Shown here in pieces: positions 52,737-61,946 of a stretch of DNA of 64,000 nt. Every line of letters begins with the position of its first letter. Position 1 is the stretch's first letter. The translations under genes were made by a program, and so were the position numbers. Source of the stretch: JAFEBO01 sp036392375 (GTDB taxonomy: Bacteria > Planctomycetota > Phycisphaerae > Phycisphaerales > UBA1924); the NCBI GenBank assembly GCA_036392375.1, contig DASVYC010000105.1:8588-72587 (forward strand), written 5' to 3'. The notes under the pieces are model-generated. The model did no database searches. It was given only the letters and a program-made list of their open reading frames with translations, and was not told where the DNA came from.

Positions 52737-53663
52737 ATGACCCCCCGGGCCCTGCAACAACTCTCGCTCTCCGACGCCAACGCCGTGGTCGAGCTGTTCC
52801 ACGCCGGCGCCGCCGCCTGCCGCGACGCGTCCTGCCGCAGGGGCTCCATCGACCTGATTCGCGCCCCCGGACGCCTGATCGCCACCGGCGACCTGCACGA
52901 TCACCCGCTGCACTTCAAGCGACTGGTCGAGATGGCCAAGCTCGGCACCGAACACGCCGCCCATCTGACGCTGCACGAGATCATCCATCCGCCCAACCTC
53001 TACAACGGCGTCGATTACTCCTACCGCGCCCTCGCCCGCGTCGCCTCGCTCAAGTCCGAGTTTCCCGAGCACGTCCACGTGCTGCTCGGCAACCACGAGC
53101 TTTCGCAGATCTTCGGCGCCGGCATCGTCAAGGACGGGGTGAAGGTCGTCGAGGCCTTTAACGCCGGGCTCGACACCGTCTTCACCAACGACGCCGCGCG
53201 AGTGCTCGAAGCCCTCAAGGAGTTCGTGCTGGCGATGCCGCTGGCGCTGCGGGTCGAGTGCCATCGACCCGACGGAACCCGCGGCGTCGACATCCTCTGC
53301 TCGCATTCGCTCCCCGGGCTGGCGATGATGAGCCGCTTCGACCCCAGCGTGCTCTCGCGCGAGCTCACGATGGATGATTACCAGCCCCGCACCGGTGCTG
53401 CTCACATCATGGTCTGGGGCCGCGGCTACGACGCCGAGCAGCTCGAGGACCTCGTCGAACGCTGGGGCGTGAACCTGTTCATCCTCGGGCACGAGAAAGC
53501 ACCAGACGGCGTGGCGCTCGTGCCGCCCAACGCGGTGGTGCTCAACAGCGATCATGACCGCGGCGTGTGCCTCGAGATCGACCTCTCGAACCCGCCAACC
53601 GCATTGGAAGCGGTCCAGCGCGTGACCAGGCTGACGACCGACGCGGTGTTCGAGGATTCCTGA
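52737..53663 (+). CDS. Metallophosphoesterase
   Basis: 308 residues from the ATG at 52737; in-frame ATGs at 52668 and 52671 are alternatives, and none has a strong ribosome site. Calcineurin-like phosphoesterase motifs: GDLHDHP (GDxH), LLGNHEL (GNHE), CSHSLPG and LGHEKAPDG. It therefore binds two metals and cleaves a phosphate ester. The conserved middle (LTLHEIIHPPNLYNGVDYSYR) suggests a protein or nucleotide phosphatase known mostly from planctomycetes; the substrate is unknown. No signal peptide, so cytoplasmic. The next gene starts 39 bases on. Confidence 0.88.
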   Translation: MTPRALQQLSLSDANAVVELFHAGAAACRDASCRRGSIDLIRAPGRLIATGDLHDHPLHFKRLVEMAKLGTEHAAHLTLHEIIHPPNLYNGVDYSYRALARVASLKSEFPEHVHVLLGNHELSQIFGAGIVKDGVKVVEAFNAGLDTVFTNDAARVLEALKEFVLAMPLALRVECHRPDGTRGVDILCSHSLPGLAMMSRFDPSVLSRELTMDDYQPRTGAAHIMVWGRGYDAEQLEDLVERWGVNLFILGHEKAPDGVALVPPNAVVLNSDHDRGVCLEIDLSNPPTALEAVQRVTRLTTDAVFEDS

Positions 53664-53702
53664 AAAGGCATGATCGGCGTGGTTCCTTCCCGATGACGTG
53701 GC

Positions 53703-54185
53703 ATGCAATACGTGCTCCTTCTCGCCGCCGCGCTGGCCGGCGCGCTGCTCCCGATCCAGGCCGCGTGCAACACCAAGATGGGTGCGCACCTGCAGCAGCC
53801 GATCCACGCCACCGTTCTCAGCTTCCTCGTCGGCCTGATCACCATGCTTCTCATCGCCATAGCGATGCGGCAGCCGGCGCCCGCGCCCGCGAAGATCCTG
53901 GGCGCGCCGTGGTGGGCGCACGTGGCTGGCGTGCTGGGCGCGACGTACGTCGCCAGCTCGATCATCCTGACTCCGAAGCTGGGCGTGGTCGCACTCACCG
54001 GCGCGGTGCTCGCCGGGCAGATGATCGTCGCCGTCACGCTCGATCACTTCGGCTGGCTGGGCCTGAAGCAGAACCCGGTCACCCCGATGAAGGGCCTGGG
54101 CATCGCGCTCTTGATCGCGGGCGTGTTGCTCATACGGGGTTCGCCGGCGGCGTCGCAGACGGAAACGGCTGCGAACGCACGCTGA
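53703..54185 (+). CDS. Small DMT-superfamily permease (YdcZ/DUF606)
   Basis: 160 residues. Five hydrophobic segments are visible: VLLLAAALAGALLPIQAA, VLSFLVGLITMLLIAIA, WWAHVAGVLGATYVASS, VALTGAVLAGQMIVAVT and GIALLIAGVLLI. With NTKMG after the first helix they match the DUF606/YdcZ family, half-size relatives of DMT exporters that are thought to dimerise. The substrate is unknown. It lies 39 bases after the phosphoesterase gene on the same strand and may share its mRNA. No clear Shine-Dalgarno sequence. Confidence 0.88.
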   Translation: MQYVLLLAAALAGALLPIQAACNTKMGAHLQQPIHATVLSFLVGLITMLLIAIAMRQPAPAPAKILGAPWWAHVAGVLGATYVASSIILTPKLGVVALTGAVLAGQMIVAVTLDHFGWLGLKQNPVTPMKGLGIALLIAGVLLIRGSPAASQTETAANAR

Positions 54186-54226
54186 TGTGTGCCGCGACAA
54201 GCCCTGCCTGTCATCGACAAGCTTTG

Positions 54227-54232
54227 TAAACT
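54227..54232 (+). promoter_or_regulatory. Probable -10 box of a leaderless mRNA
   Basis: TAAACT ends 5 bases before the ATG at 54238. CTGCCT at 54204-54209 stands 17 bases upstream as a weak -35. No Shine-Dalgarno sequence. Confidence 0.4.
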
Positions 54233-54237
54233 CCGGC

Positions 54238-55032
54238 ATGCTCCATCTCAGCTGCCTCGTGCTGCGCGTTCTCGCCCTGTGCCTGCTCGCCGACCCGGCT
54301 ACGCCGAGCACCCAGCCCGCTCCGCAAGCCGTCCCGGCCGCCAACACCGCGATCGGTCAGGAATCCCGCCCCGACAAGTGGTGGATCGACCGCCACGAGT
54401 CCTTCAACGCTCGCGCCAAGCAGGGGGCCGAGAAGGGTGATATCGACCTCATCTTTATGGGTGATTCGATCACCCAGGGCTGGGAGGGCCCGGGCAAGGG
54501 CGTGTGGACCGAGTTCTATGCCAAACGCAACGCCGTCAACATGGGCATCAGCGCCGACCGCACCCAGCATCTTCTCTATCGCATCGCTCACGGCAACCTT
54601 GACGGCCTCGCCACCCCCAAGGCCGGACACGCCCCCAAGCTGCTGGTCCTCATGATCGGCACCAACAACACCGCTTCCAGCCCGACGGTCCGCTCAAACA
54701 CCGCCGAGGAGATCAACGAAGGGGTGCGAGCGGTCGTGTCGGCGGTCCGGGCGAAGCTCCCTGAGACCCACATCCTGGTGCTGGCCGTCTTCCCCCGCGG
54801 CGAGACTCCCAACGACAAACGCACCACGCTCGAAGCCATGAACAAGCTCCTTGCCTCGGTCGCCGACGCCAAGACCACCTTCCTCGACATCGGACCCACC
54901 CTCACCAACCCCGACGGCACCATCAGCAAGGACGTGATGCCCGACTTCCTCCACCTCTCCGAGAAGGGCTATCGCCTCTGGGCCGAGGCCATCGAGGCCG
55001 AGATCGCCAAGCACGTCGGGGCGAAAAGCTAG
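54238..55032 (+). CDS. Secreted SGNH/GDSL hydrolase
   Basis: 264 residues from the ATG at 54238; a longer frame from 54187 lacks a signal-like start. The signal peptide LVLRVLALCLLADPAT is followed by a Pro/Ala linker. Block I is LIFMGDSITQGWEG (nucleophile Ser), the block II Gly lies in NMGISADRT, block III is LVLMIGTNN, and block V is DFLHLSEKGY with the catalytic Asp-His. It resembles platelet-activating-factor acetylhydrolase-like and rhamnogalacturonan-acetylesterase-like esterases. Carbohydrate deacetylation in the periplasm is plausible. It carries no dockerin. Confidence 0.92.
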   Translation: MLHLSCLVLRVLALCLLADPATPSTQPAPQAVPAANTAIGQESRPDKWWIDRHESFNARAKQGAEKGDIDLIFMGDSITQGWEGPGKGVWTEFYAKRNAVNMGISADRTQHLLYRIAHGNLDGLATPKAGHAPKLLVLMIGTNNTASSPTVRSNTAEEINEGVRAVVSAVRAKLPETHILVLAVFPRGETPNDKRTTLEAMNKLLASVADAKTTFLDIGPTLTNPDGTISKDVMPDFLHLSEKGYRLWAEAIEAEIAKHVGAKS

Positions 55033-55036
55033 GAAG

Positions 55037-55125
55037 AACCACAGAGACGCAGAGGCACAGAGAGGAATCCTTGGGTTGGACAGACCAGCCATTGTCCCCT
55101 CTCTGTGCCTCTGTGTCTCTGTGGT
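55037..55125. repeat. Inverted-repeat (hairpin) element, second copy of the family
   Basis: ACCACAGAGACGCAGAGGCA begins the left arm (55037-55065). The right arm (55098-55125) is its reverse complement over 28 bases with one mismatch and is followed by GAATGCC. The element at 45163-45434 ends in the same GGCATT plus ACC(A/G)C(A/G)GAG sequence. The translated signature TTETQRHRE marks this as a dispersed repeat. Confidence 0.8.
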
Positions 55126-55264
55126 GAATGCCTTGCCCAAAACCGCGCTCCGACGCGCTTCCCATCCGATATAAACTCGCGCCGGGCCATGGATGGTCCG
55201 GGCTTGTGTTTTCCGGGTGCGGGAACACGCGGCTCGCCGCGTGAGGCTGGCGGAGACTCTCAGT

Positions 55265-56611
55265 ATGGATACGTTCCTCATCGAAGGCGGCAAGCGGCTC
55301 GAGGGCTCTCTCCGCGTGTTCGGCAGCAAGAACGCCGCACTCCCCGAGATGTGCGCCGCGCTGCTCACCAACCAGCCTGTCATCCTCCGCGACGTCCCCA
55401 ACCTCGCCGACATCAAGAGCCTCCGCAACCTGCTGGGCGAACTGGGCTGCATCGGCGAGCACTCCGGACCCGCGGGCCAGGCCGTCATGCGGCTGCACAC
55501 CCAGGACGAGTCGCACGAGAAGTCGCACGCCCGTTACGAGATCGTCCGCACCATGCGGGCCAGCATCAGCACCCTCGGGCCGATGGTCGCCCGCCGCGGC
55601 TTCGCCCGCGTCTCCATGCCGGGCGGCTGCGCTATTGGCGATCGACCGGTGGACCTGCACCTTCGGGGTCTCGCCGCTCTGGGCGCCGAGATCACTCTCG
55701 ACGGCGGCGACATCACCGCCCGCGCCCCCAAGAAGGGCCTGAAGGGCGCCACCATCTTCCTCGGCGGCCAGTTCGGTTCGACCGTCCTCGGCACCGCCAA
55801 CGTGATGTGCGCCGCGACGCTCGCCAAGGGCACCACCGTCATCGAGTCCGCCGCGTGCGAGCCCGAGATCGTGGACCTCGCCGTCATGCTGATCAAGATG
55901 GGCGCCAAGATCAGCGGCCACGGCTCGCCCCGATTGGTCATCGAGGGCGTGGACGAGCTCAAGGGCGTCGATCACACCGTCATGGCCGACCGCATCGAGG
56001 CCGGCACGTTCATGCTCGCCGCCGCCATCACCAACGGCGACATCACCCTCGAGAACTGCCCCATTGACGCGATGCTGGCGGTGAAGGACAAGCTTCTGGC
56101 GATGGGCATCCACCTCGCCGTCACGCCCGGTGCGAACAACGATCTGCTCCGCGCCACCGTGCGCGTCACCAGCGCCCGCACGCTGAAGCCCGTCGAGTTC
56201 ACCACCCAGCCGCACCCGGGCTTCCCGACCGACATTCAGGCCCAGATGATGGCAACGCTCACGCTCGCCGACGGCAACAGCGTCATCACCGAGCGCATCT
56301 TCCCCGAGCGGTTCCTGCATGTCGCCGAGCTGTCGCGCATGGGCGCCAAGCTGATGCGTCAGGGCGCGACCGTTATCGTCAGCGGCGTGAAGAAGCTCGT
56401 CGGCGCACCCGTCATGGCGAGCGACCTGCGAGCATCGGCGGGCCTCGTGCTCGCGGGCCTTGCCGCCGAGGGCACGACGATCATCAACCGTGTGTATCAC
56501 CTGGACCGCGGCTACGAGAAGATGGAAGATCGTCTCGCGAAGCTCGGCGCGAGCATCCGCCGTGTTGATGACAAGGACCTGCCCAGCAACCTGACCGGCG
56601 GCGGGGACTGA
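55265..56611 (+). CDS. murA: UDP-N-acetylglucosamine 1-carboxyvinyltransferase
   Basis: 448 residues from the ATG at 55265, with GGAG 9 bases upstream. First committed step of peptidoglycan synthesis: transfer of enolpyruvate from PEP to UDP-GlcNAc in the cytoplasm. Family features: SKNAALPEM with K22-N23, the catalytic loop PGGCAIGDRPVDLHL with C122, the HPGFPTDIQAQ segment, and DLRASAGLVLAGLAAEG near the end. Having Cys rather than Asp in the loop predicts the fosfomycin-sensitive type. Its presence agrees with the view that planctomycetes make peptidoglycan. It is convergent with the kinase gene. Confidence 0.97.
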   Translation: MDTFLIEGGKRLEGSLRVFGSKNAALPEMCAALLTNQPVILRDVPNLADIKSLRNLLGELGCIGEHSGPAGQAVMRLHTQDESHEKSHARYEIVRTMRASISTLGPMVARRGFARVSMPGGCAIGDRPVDLHLRGLAALGAEITLDGGDITARAPKKGLKGATIFLGGQFGSTVLGTANVMCAATLAKGTTVIESAACEPEIVDLAVMLIKMGAKISGHGSPRLVIEGVDELKGVDHTVMADRIEAGTFMLAAAITNGDITLENCPIDAMLAVKDKLLAMGIHLAVTPGANNDLLRATVRVTSARTLKPVEFTTQPHPGFPTDIQAQMMATLTLADGNSVITERIFPERFLHVAELSRMGAKLMRQGATVIVSGVKKLVGAPVMASDLRASAGLVLAGLAAEGTTIINRVYHLDRGYEKMEDRLAKLGASIRRVDDKDLPSNLTGGGD

Positions 56612-56639
56612 ACGGGCTGTCCACGAGTCTGGCGCCGAT

Positions 56640-57551
56640 TCACGGGGCCGAGTCTTCGCGGCTTTCCATGGTCTCCGGGGCCGGGCCGTTCTTTATCGCG
56701 TGCAGCTTGGCGCGGATCAGGTTGAGCTTGTCGGCGACCAGCTTCATGTCCTTGGGCCGCTTGTCCGGGTCGATCTCCAGGCAGTGCATGATGAGATCGT
56801 TCAGCATCGCGGGGATGCGGGGGTTCCACGTGATCGCCGGCTTGGGCTTCTCGATGAGGTTGTCGTCGATCTTGCCCAAGAGCGAGTTGGAATCTCCAAG
56901 CGCCGTCGGGATGTGCCGACGCGTGAGGATCCAGTACATCGACGCGCCCAGGTTGTACACATCGGTCCGCGGGGTGATGGGGCGGCAGTGCACCTGCTCG
57001 GGCGCGATGTAGTCCGGCGTGCCCTGGATGCGCTCTTTCACCGTGTCCACGCGGCAGGACTGACCCAGGTCGATGAGCTTCACCGAGTCGTCGGCGGTGA
57101 CGACGATGTTGTTGGGCTTCATGTCCGCGTGGACAAAGCCCTTGGTGTGCATGTGGTGCAGGGCCTCGGCGGTCTGCTCGAAGATGAAAACCGCCTCCTC
57201 GAACGTCTTGGGAGGCTTGATCTCCATCGAGATCCCGTCCACCAGCTCCATCAGCAGGTAGAGGTGGATGGTCTCGAGGCTGAGCATGCTCTTGCCCCGT
57301 TTGATCATCTTCTCGATCTTGCGGATGGCGGGGTGGTCCATCGCCTGGGCCACGTGGTACTCGGCCTCGGCCTGGTCGAGGAACCGCTGGTCCTTGGGCT
57401 CGACCTTCTCGACGTGCTTGAGGGCCCAGATGTGGTTGTCCTTGTCCTTGACAAGGTAGATGATCGACGCCGCACCACGGCCGAGCTCGGCGAGGACTTT
57501 GTATCCCTCGACCGTGTCGCCCTTCTTATATTCCGTGCCGCCGCGGCTCAT
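56640..57551 (-). CDS. Serine/threonine protein kinase, non-RD type
   Basis: 303 residues. Eukaryotic-like kinase domain: Gly-rich loop LGRGAASII, Lys45 in WALKHV, catalytic loop H141-A-D-M-K-P-N-N, D161-L-G in place of DFG, APE at 184-186, and DVYNLGASMYWIL. The usual HRD is HAD, so it lacks the Arg that reads activation-loop phosphorylation and is probably constitutively competent or controlled otherwise. There is no membrane segment or sensor domain. The Lys/Glu-rich C-terminus is short. A 15-bp palindrome (57575-57589) lies just upstream. Targets unknown. Confidence 0.93.
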   Translation of the reverse strand: MSRGGTEYKKGDTVEGYKVLAELGRGAASIIYLVKDKDNHIWALKHVEKVEPKDQRFLDQAEAEYHVAQAMDHPAIRKIEKMIKRGKSMLSLETIHLYLLMELVDGISMEIKPPKTFEEAVFIFEQTAEALHHMHTKGFVHADMKPNNIVVTADDSVKLIDLGQSCRVDTVKERIQGTPDYIAPEQVHCRPITPRTDVYNLGASMYWILTRRHIPTALGDSNSLLGKIDDNLIEKPKPAITWNPRIPAMLNDLIMHCLEIDPDKRPKDMKLVADKLNLIRAKLHAIKNGPAPETMESREDSAP

Positions 57552-58053
57552 CGCTCGATCCGTCCCCGCAATGTCACGCCTCAGGCGTGGTTGTTCACAA
57601 CAGTCCCGCCGGTGCGACGCTGGAAGCCCGGGCCACGAACCCGGCGATCTTCAAGATCGACAACCGCCCACGGTCCGGTGCCCTTTTCGCCCGAACGGGC
57701 GGCACCGGGCGTCGGAAGGTTGGAAGGCTGCCGTTGGAGGCCAACCGCAGACCGAAACCGACCGACTCCATCCCCACACCCCCGCCCCTCCCGTCCAACC
57801 CGCCCCGAGCGGCCTCTAGTGTAGAAGAGGCAGGAGGGGAGCGTGCCGTACGGGGTGGAACTTGCGTAAAGCCCGGCGGAACGGCCACTTTCGACCAGAC
57901 CGAACCCGAACTTCACGACATCCCGCGAGAAGGCGACAGCGGGAGGCGGGTCGTCAGGACCAACGCCGCACGCCGCGCAGACTTGCTCTATTGGCGAAAG
58001 AGCGTCGGCGGTTCCATGGAATGTGCGGGTGGAATCCGGGGGGCAAGCGACTC
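57552..58053. other. 502-bp divergent intergenic region
   Basis: It separates the kinase (minus) from the epimerase (plus). It contains a palindrome CACGCCT-C-AGGCGTG (57575-57589), 24 bases from the kinase start, and an 8-bp stem CCGGTGCC/GGCACCGG (57675-57708) with a nested CGCCCG/CGGGCG. I see no credible gene. Confidence 0.5.
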
Positions 58054-59022
58054 ATGGACACGGGTCAACGATACCGCATGATCTCCCTCGTCCACGAGAC
58101 CTTGCGCCTCAGCGTCGATCCCAACCTCGGGGCTGGCATCGCCGATTTCTCGATCAAGGGTCCCACCGGGTTCTTCTTCCCGCTCATGCGGCGAGCCGCT
58201 CCCGGCGAGACCAACGCCTCCCTGCTCGGCTCGTTCTTCATGGCGCCCTGGGTCAACCGCATCCGCGACGCGCGCTTCGTGTTCCGCGGCACGGAGCACC
58301 GGCTCCGGCCCACCACCGCGGAAGGGCTCGCCCAGCACGGCGATGTCCGCAAGCGAGCGTGGCGCGTGCTCGAGCAGTCCGCCGATCACGCCGTGCTTGA
58401 GTTTGACAGCCGGACCGTCAGCGACTCCAACTGGCCCTGGGCCTACGTCTGCCGCGCGGCGTACACGCTCGCCAAGGACGCGTTGTCGATCGAGCTCTCG
58501 GTCACCAACAACGACAGCTCCGCGTTCCCCGCGGGGTGCGGGCATCACCCGTACTTTGCGCGACGCCTGTGGTGCGACGAGGACGAGATCGAACTGCAGG
58601 CCGCGGTCGGGGGCAAGTACCCGCTCGCGGGCGGCTGCGCCTCGGGCCCGGCCGCGAGCGACCCGATCTCGGCGCACTTCGCCGCGCTGCGCCCCCTCCC
58701 GCCGCAGGCGCTCGACGCCGTGTTCGCCAACTTCGGCGGCAGCGCCACGCTCTGCTGGCCCGCCAGCGGCGTCACGCTCCGCATCGAGGCCTCGCGCGAG
58801 CTCTCGCACCTGCTCGTCTTCGCGCCCCACGCCTCACACGCAACGACCGGCGGCGGCCCGCTCACGTTCATCGCCGTCGAGCCGCAGTCCCAGGTGAACG
58901 ATGCCCTGAACCTCGCCCCGGCGCTGGGTCACGAGCCCGGCGCGGCGGGCGATCCCACCGGCACGGTCGTGCTCCAGCCCGGTGCGACGCTCCGCACCCA
59001 CTGCCGATTCGTCGTCACCTGA
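58054..59022 (+). CDS. Aldose 1-epimerase-family protein
   Basis: 322 residues from the ATG at 58054; ATGs at 58021 and 58078 are alternatives. Cytoplasmic mutarotase-like beta-sandwich that interconverts sugar anomers. The substrate-site residues are FMAPWVNRIRDARF, the catalytic His in AGCGHHPYF and the catalytic Glu in FIAVEPQSQVNDAL. The order and spacing fit GalM-like proteins. The exact sugar is not determined. The Tat-exported oxidase gene follows after 68 bases on the same strand. Confidence 0.9.
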   Translation: MDTGQRYRMISLVHETLRLSVDPNLGAGIADFSIKGPTGFFFPLMRRAAPGETNASLLGSFFMAPWVNRIRDARFVFRGTEHRLRPTTAEGLAQHGDVRKRAWRVLEQSADHAVLEFDSRTVSDSNWPWAYVCRAAYTLAKDALSIELSVTNNDSSAFPAGCGHHPYFARRLWCDEDEIELQAAVGGKYPLAGGCASGPAASDPISAHFAALRPLPPQALDAVFANFGGSATLCWPASGVTLRIEASRELSHLLVFAPHASHATTGGGPLTFIAVEPQSQVNDALNLAPALGHEPGAAGDPTGTVVLQPGATLRTHCRFVVT

Positions 59023-59090
59023 GAGCGGTGGACCGCCGCACGCCGCCGCCGCCGGTACCCTTCGCATCCACTTACGCGCGAGGTTCACCC

Positions 59091-60575
59091 GTGTCCCGCT
59101 CGCTCTTTGCACGTCTGCACGATCGTTTCGAACGCCCGCACCAACTCACCCGCGAGGGGCTCTCGCGCCGCGCGTTCCTCGCCAGCCTCGCCGCCGCCTC
59201 CGCGGCGGGCCTCTCCTGGCCCTCGTTCGCGACCGATCCCAAGCGCCCCCGAAACGGAGCCATCGGCAACGTGCTTGTGCTCGGCGCCGGCCTCGCCGGG
59301 CTCGCCTGCTCGCTGGAGCTCTGCAGAGCCAACGTGCCCAATCTCGTCATCGACGCCCGCGGCGTCGTCGGCGGACGCGTCCGCACCATCCGCGACATGC
59401 TGCCCGGTCTCACCATCGAGGCCGGTGGCGAGTACATCGGCGCCAACCACCCACGCTGGCTGGCGTTCGCGAGCGAGTTCAAGCTCAAGCTCCTGGACGC
59501 CGGTGCGGAGGACGAGTCCGGGGTTGTGCACCTCCTCGGCCGCACGCTCTCCGAACGCGAGGCGGAGTCGCTTTATCATGAGATGGACGAGGCGCTCGCA
59601 CACCTCACCGAGCTGGCTCGGCCCGTCGATGCCGACCGTCCGTGGCAGAGCCCCAACGCCGCGGCTCTTGATGAGCGCACGCTTCACGATTGGCTCATCG
59701 AGCTCGATGCCTCGCCGCTCTGCAAGCACGCGATCGCAACGCAAGCCGCCGCCGACAATGGCGTCGAGCCTCACCACCAGAGCCTGCTCGCGGTGCTCGC
59801 CATGATCAAGGGCGGCGGGCTGGAGAAGTACTGGACCGACTCGGAGCTCTTCCGCTGCGCCGGCGGCAACGACCAGCTCGCGATGCGCCTGTGGCAACGG
59901 ATCGGCGAGCCGCTCTTCCACCTCGGCACCCGGGTGCACACGATCCGGCGCCAGGGCGATCAGTTCGTCGCGCTCGCCAACAACCGTCCGCCGCTCTTTG
60001 GCACGCACCTGGTGCTGGCCCTGCCGCCCAGCGCGTGGAAGTCGATCCGCTTCGAGTTCGATCTTCCTGAGCTGCGGGCGCCGATCCAGATGGGCAGCGC
60101 CTGCAAGTGGATCGCCGCGTTCAAGAACCGCGATGCGTGGGCGACGCGTGCCGCTGGGAACGACCTCGCTGCCGACCGCGGCTTCCACTTCGCGTGGAAC
60201 CCCACGCTCGGGCAGGACGAGACCAAGGGCTCCGTGCTCACGTTCTTCGCCGGCGCCGATGTTGCGACGATGTTCTGCGCTCTCGACGCTCCCGCACGCG
60301 AGGCCCAGGGCCGCGCCGCTCTGGCATCACTTGCCCCCGCCGCCGTGCCCGCCGCGACCCGCACGCTCGACTGGCCCAACGACGCGCTCACCGGCGCGGG
60401 CTACGGCGTCGCCGCACCCTGCCAGTGGACCGGCGTACTCCCGGGCCTCGTCGAGTCCTCCGGCCCCGTGTACTTCGCGGGCGAATGGTGCAGCCCCGCG
60501 TTCATGGGCTACATGGAAGGTGCGCTCGAGAGTGGCGTGCGTGCCGCACGACGTGTGGTGGAATCCAACCTGTAG
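59091..60575 (+). CDS. Tat-exported FAD-dependent amine oxidase-like protein
   Basis: 494 residues from a GTG at 59091, with GAGGT 9 bases upstream; longer upstream frame is the shadow of the epimerase gene. The twin-arginine signal is LSRRAFLASLAAASAAGLSW, so the protein is folded with FAD before export. FAD motif: VLVLGAGLAGLACSLEL, then IDARGVVGGRVRT. The C-terminal FAD contact is VYFAGEWCSPAFMGYMEGALESG, the monoamine-oxidase signature. The substrate may be a primary amine or a protoporphyrinogen- or phytoene-like molecule. Sole Tat substrate recognised in the window. Confidence 0.92.
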   Translation: MSRSLFARLHDRFERPHQLTREGLSRRAFLASLAAASAAGLSWPSFATDPKRPRNGAIGNVLVLGAGLAGLACSLELCRANVPNLVIDARGVVGGRVRTIRDMLPGLTIEAGGEYIGANHPRWLAFASEFKLKLLDAGAEDESGVVHLLGRTLSEREAESLYHEMDEALAHLTELARPVDADRPWQSPNAAALDERTLHDWLIELDASPLCKHAIATQAAADNGVEPHHQSLLAVLAMIKGGGLEKYWTDSELFRCAGGNDQLAMRLWQRIGEPLFHLGTRVHTIRRQGDQFVALANNRPPLFGTHLVLALPPSAWKSIRFEFDLPELRAPIQMGSACKWIAAFKNRDAWATRAAGNDLAADRGFHFAWNPTLGQDETKGSVLTFFAGADVATMFCALDAPAREAQGRAALASLAPAAVPAATRTLDWPNDALTGAGYGVAAPCQWTGVLPGLVESSGPVYFAGEWCSPAFMGYMEGALESGVRAARRVVESNL

Positions 60576-60830
60576 TGACTCGCACGCGCCGTTCGCCGAC
60601 GTGCCAATCCACCCCGCTCAGCCGGGAGGAGTGGTCGAGGGCAGCGAGGTCGGGGCGCCTTGATGGAAGGCGTGTTGCGACTGCAAAGAGCGCGTCCGGG
60701 CGTCCGCCCTCGTCCGCCCTCGTCCGCTCCGGCCCGCGTCAGTCGCGTCGTGCCGAGCCATGGGGGGCTGATGGCACCCAAGCGCGTGCTCAAGGGGAAG
60801 AGAATCGCGGTGCCGAGGTTGGGGTTTCTT

Positions 60831-61946
60831 TCAATCCCCAAACGTTGTGTACACCGCCCGCGCTGCCGCCACCAGCGGATGACCCGGCGGCACCGCGCGC
60901 TGGCGGCCCGAAACCTCCGCGATCGCAACATCCGTCAGCACGCCGCCCTGCACCGCCACCATCCGACCGAAGCGATCGTCCCGCAGCAGCTCCATCGCGC
61001 GGTGTCCGAGCGAGGTCGCGAGCACGCGGTCCTGCGCCACCGGCGTGCCGCCACGCTGCACGTGACCGAGCACGACGTACCGCGATTCGATCTTCGTCTC
61101 CAGCTCGATCGCGCTGGCGAGCCACTCCGCGATGCCCCCGAGCCGCACCGGATCGGGGCTGGTCGGGTCGATCTTGGCGATCTTCTGCTTCTCGCCCACG
61201 GGGGCCGCGCCCTCGGCGACGCAGATGATGCTGAACCGCTTCCCGCGTCGCCCGCGGCTGATCACCATGTCGCACACCGATTCGAGATGGAACGGGATCT
61301 CAGGAATCAGGATCGCGTCGCTGCCGCTGGCGAGGCCGGCTCCGAGCGCGATCCACCCTGCGTTGCGGCCCATCACCTCGACGACCATCACGCGGTGATG
61401 GCTCGCTGCCGTGGAGTGGAGCTTGTCGAGCGCATCGGTCGCGGTCGCGACCGCGGTCGCGTGTCCGAACGTGATCTCGGTGCCCATCAGGTCGTTGTCA
61501 ATGGTCTTGGGCACGCCGACGAAACGCAGCTCCACGCCGCCGGCGCGGGCCTTGAGCGTGAGCTCTTGCGCGATGCTCATGCTCCCGTCGCCGCCGATCA
61601 CCACGATGCAGTCCAGCCCGTGCTTGTGGATCGTCGCGATCGCCCGCGCGCTCACGTCCTCGATCCGTGGCGTGCCGTCTGGGTTGATCCCGGTCGCAAA
61701 CCGAAGCGGGTTGGCCTTGTTCGAGGATCCCAGGATCGTTCCGCCTTGCGTGAGTATGTTCGAGACGTGATCCTGCGTCAACGGGCGCAACCGATCCTCG
61801 ATCAGCCCGAGGAACCCGTCCTCGATCCCGAGAACTTCCAGGCCATTGAAGCACGCGTCCTTCACGACCGCGCGGATGACGGCGTTGAGCCCTGGGCAGT
61901 CGCCGCCCGCGGTGAGCACGCCGATCCTCTTGACAGTGGGGGGCAT
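60831..61946 (-). CDS. 6-phosphofructokinase, Gly/Lys-motif (group III-like)
   Basis: 371 residues from the ATG at 61946; a TTG 12 codons earlier is less likely. Phosphorylates fructose 6-phosphate in glycolysis. Motifs: GVLTAGGDCPGLNAV, the phosphoryl-donor loop GGDGS at 118-122, the active-site PKTIDND with K147, EVMGRNAGWIAL, and HVQRGGTPVAQDR. The donor-determining pair is Gly (as in ATP enzymes) with Lys (as in PPi enzymes), the combination known from actinobacterial ATP-dependent PFKs. ATP is the more likely donor but this is inferred. It is convergent with the amine oxidase gene. Confidence 0.93.
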   Translation of the reverse strand: MPPTVKRIGVLTAGGDCPGLNAVIRAVVKDACFNGLEVLGIEDGFLGLIEDRLRPLTQDHVSNILTQGGTILGSSNKANPLRFATGINPDGTPRIEDVSARAIATIHKHGLDCIVVIGGDGSMSIAQELTLKARAGGVELRFVGVPKTIDNDLMGTEITFGHATAVATATDALDKLHSTAASHHRVMVVEVMGRNAGWIALGAGLASGSDAILIPEIPFHLESVCDMVISRGRRGKRFSIICVAEGAAPVGEKQKIAKIDPTSPDPVRLGGIAEWLASAIELETKIESRYVVLGHVQRGGTPVAQDRVLATSLGHRAMELLRDDRFGRMVAVQGGVLTDVAIAEVSGRQRAVPPGHPLVAAARAVYTTFGD

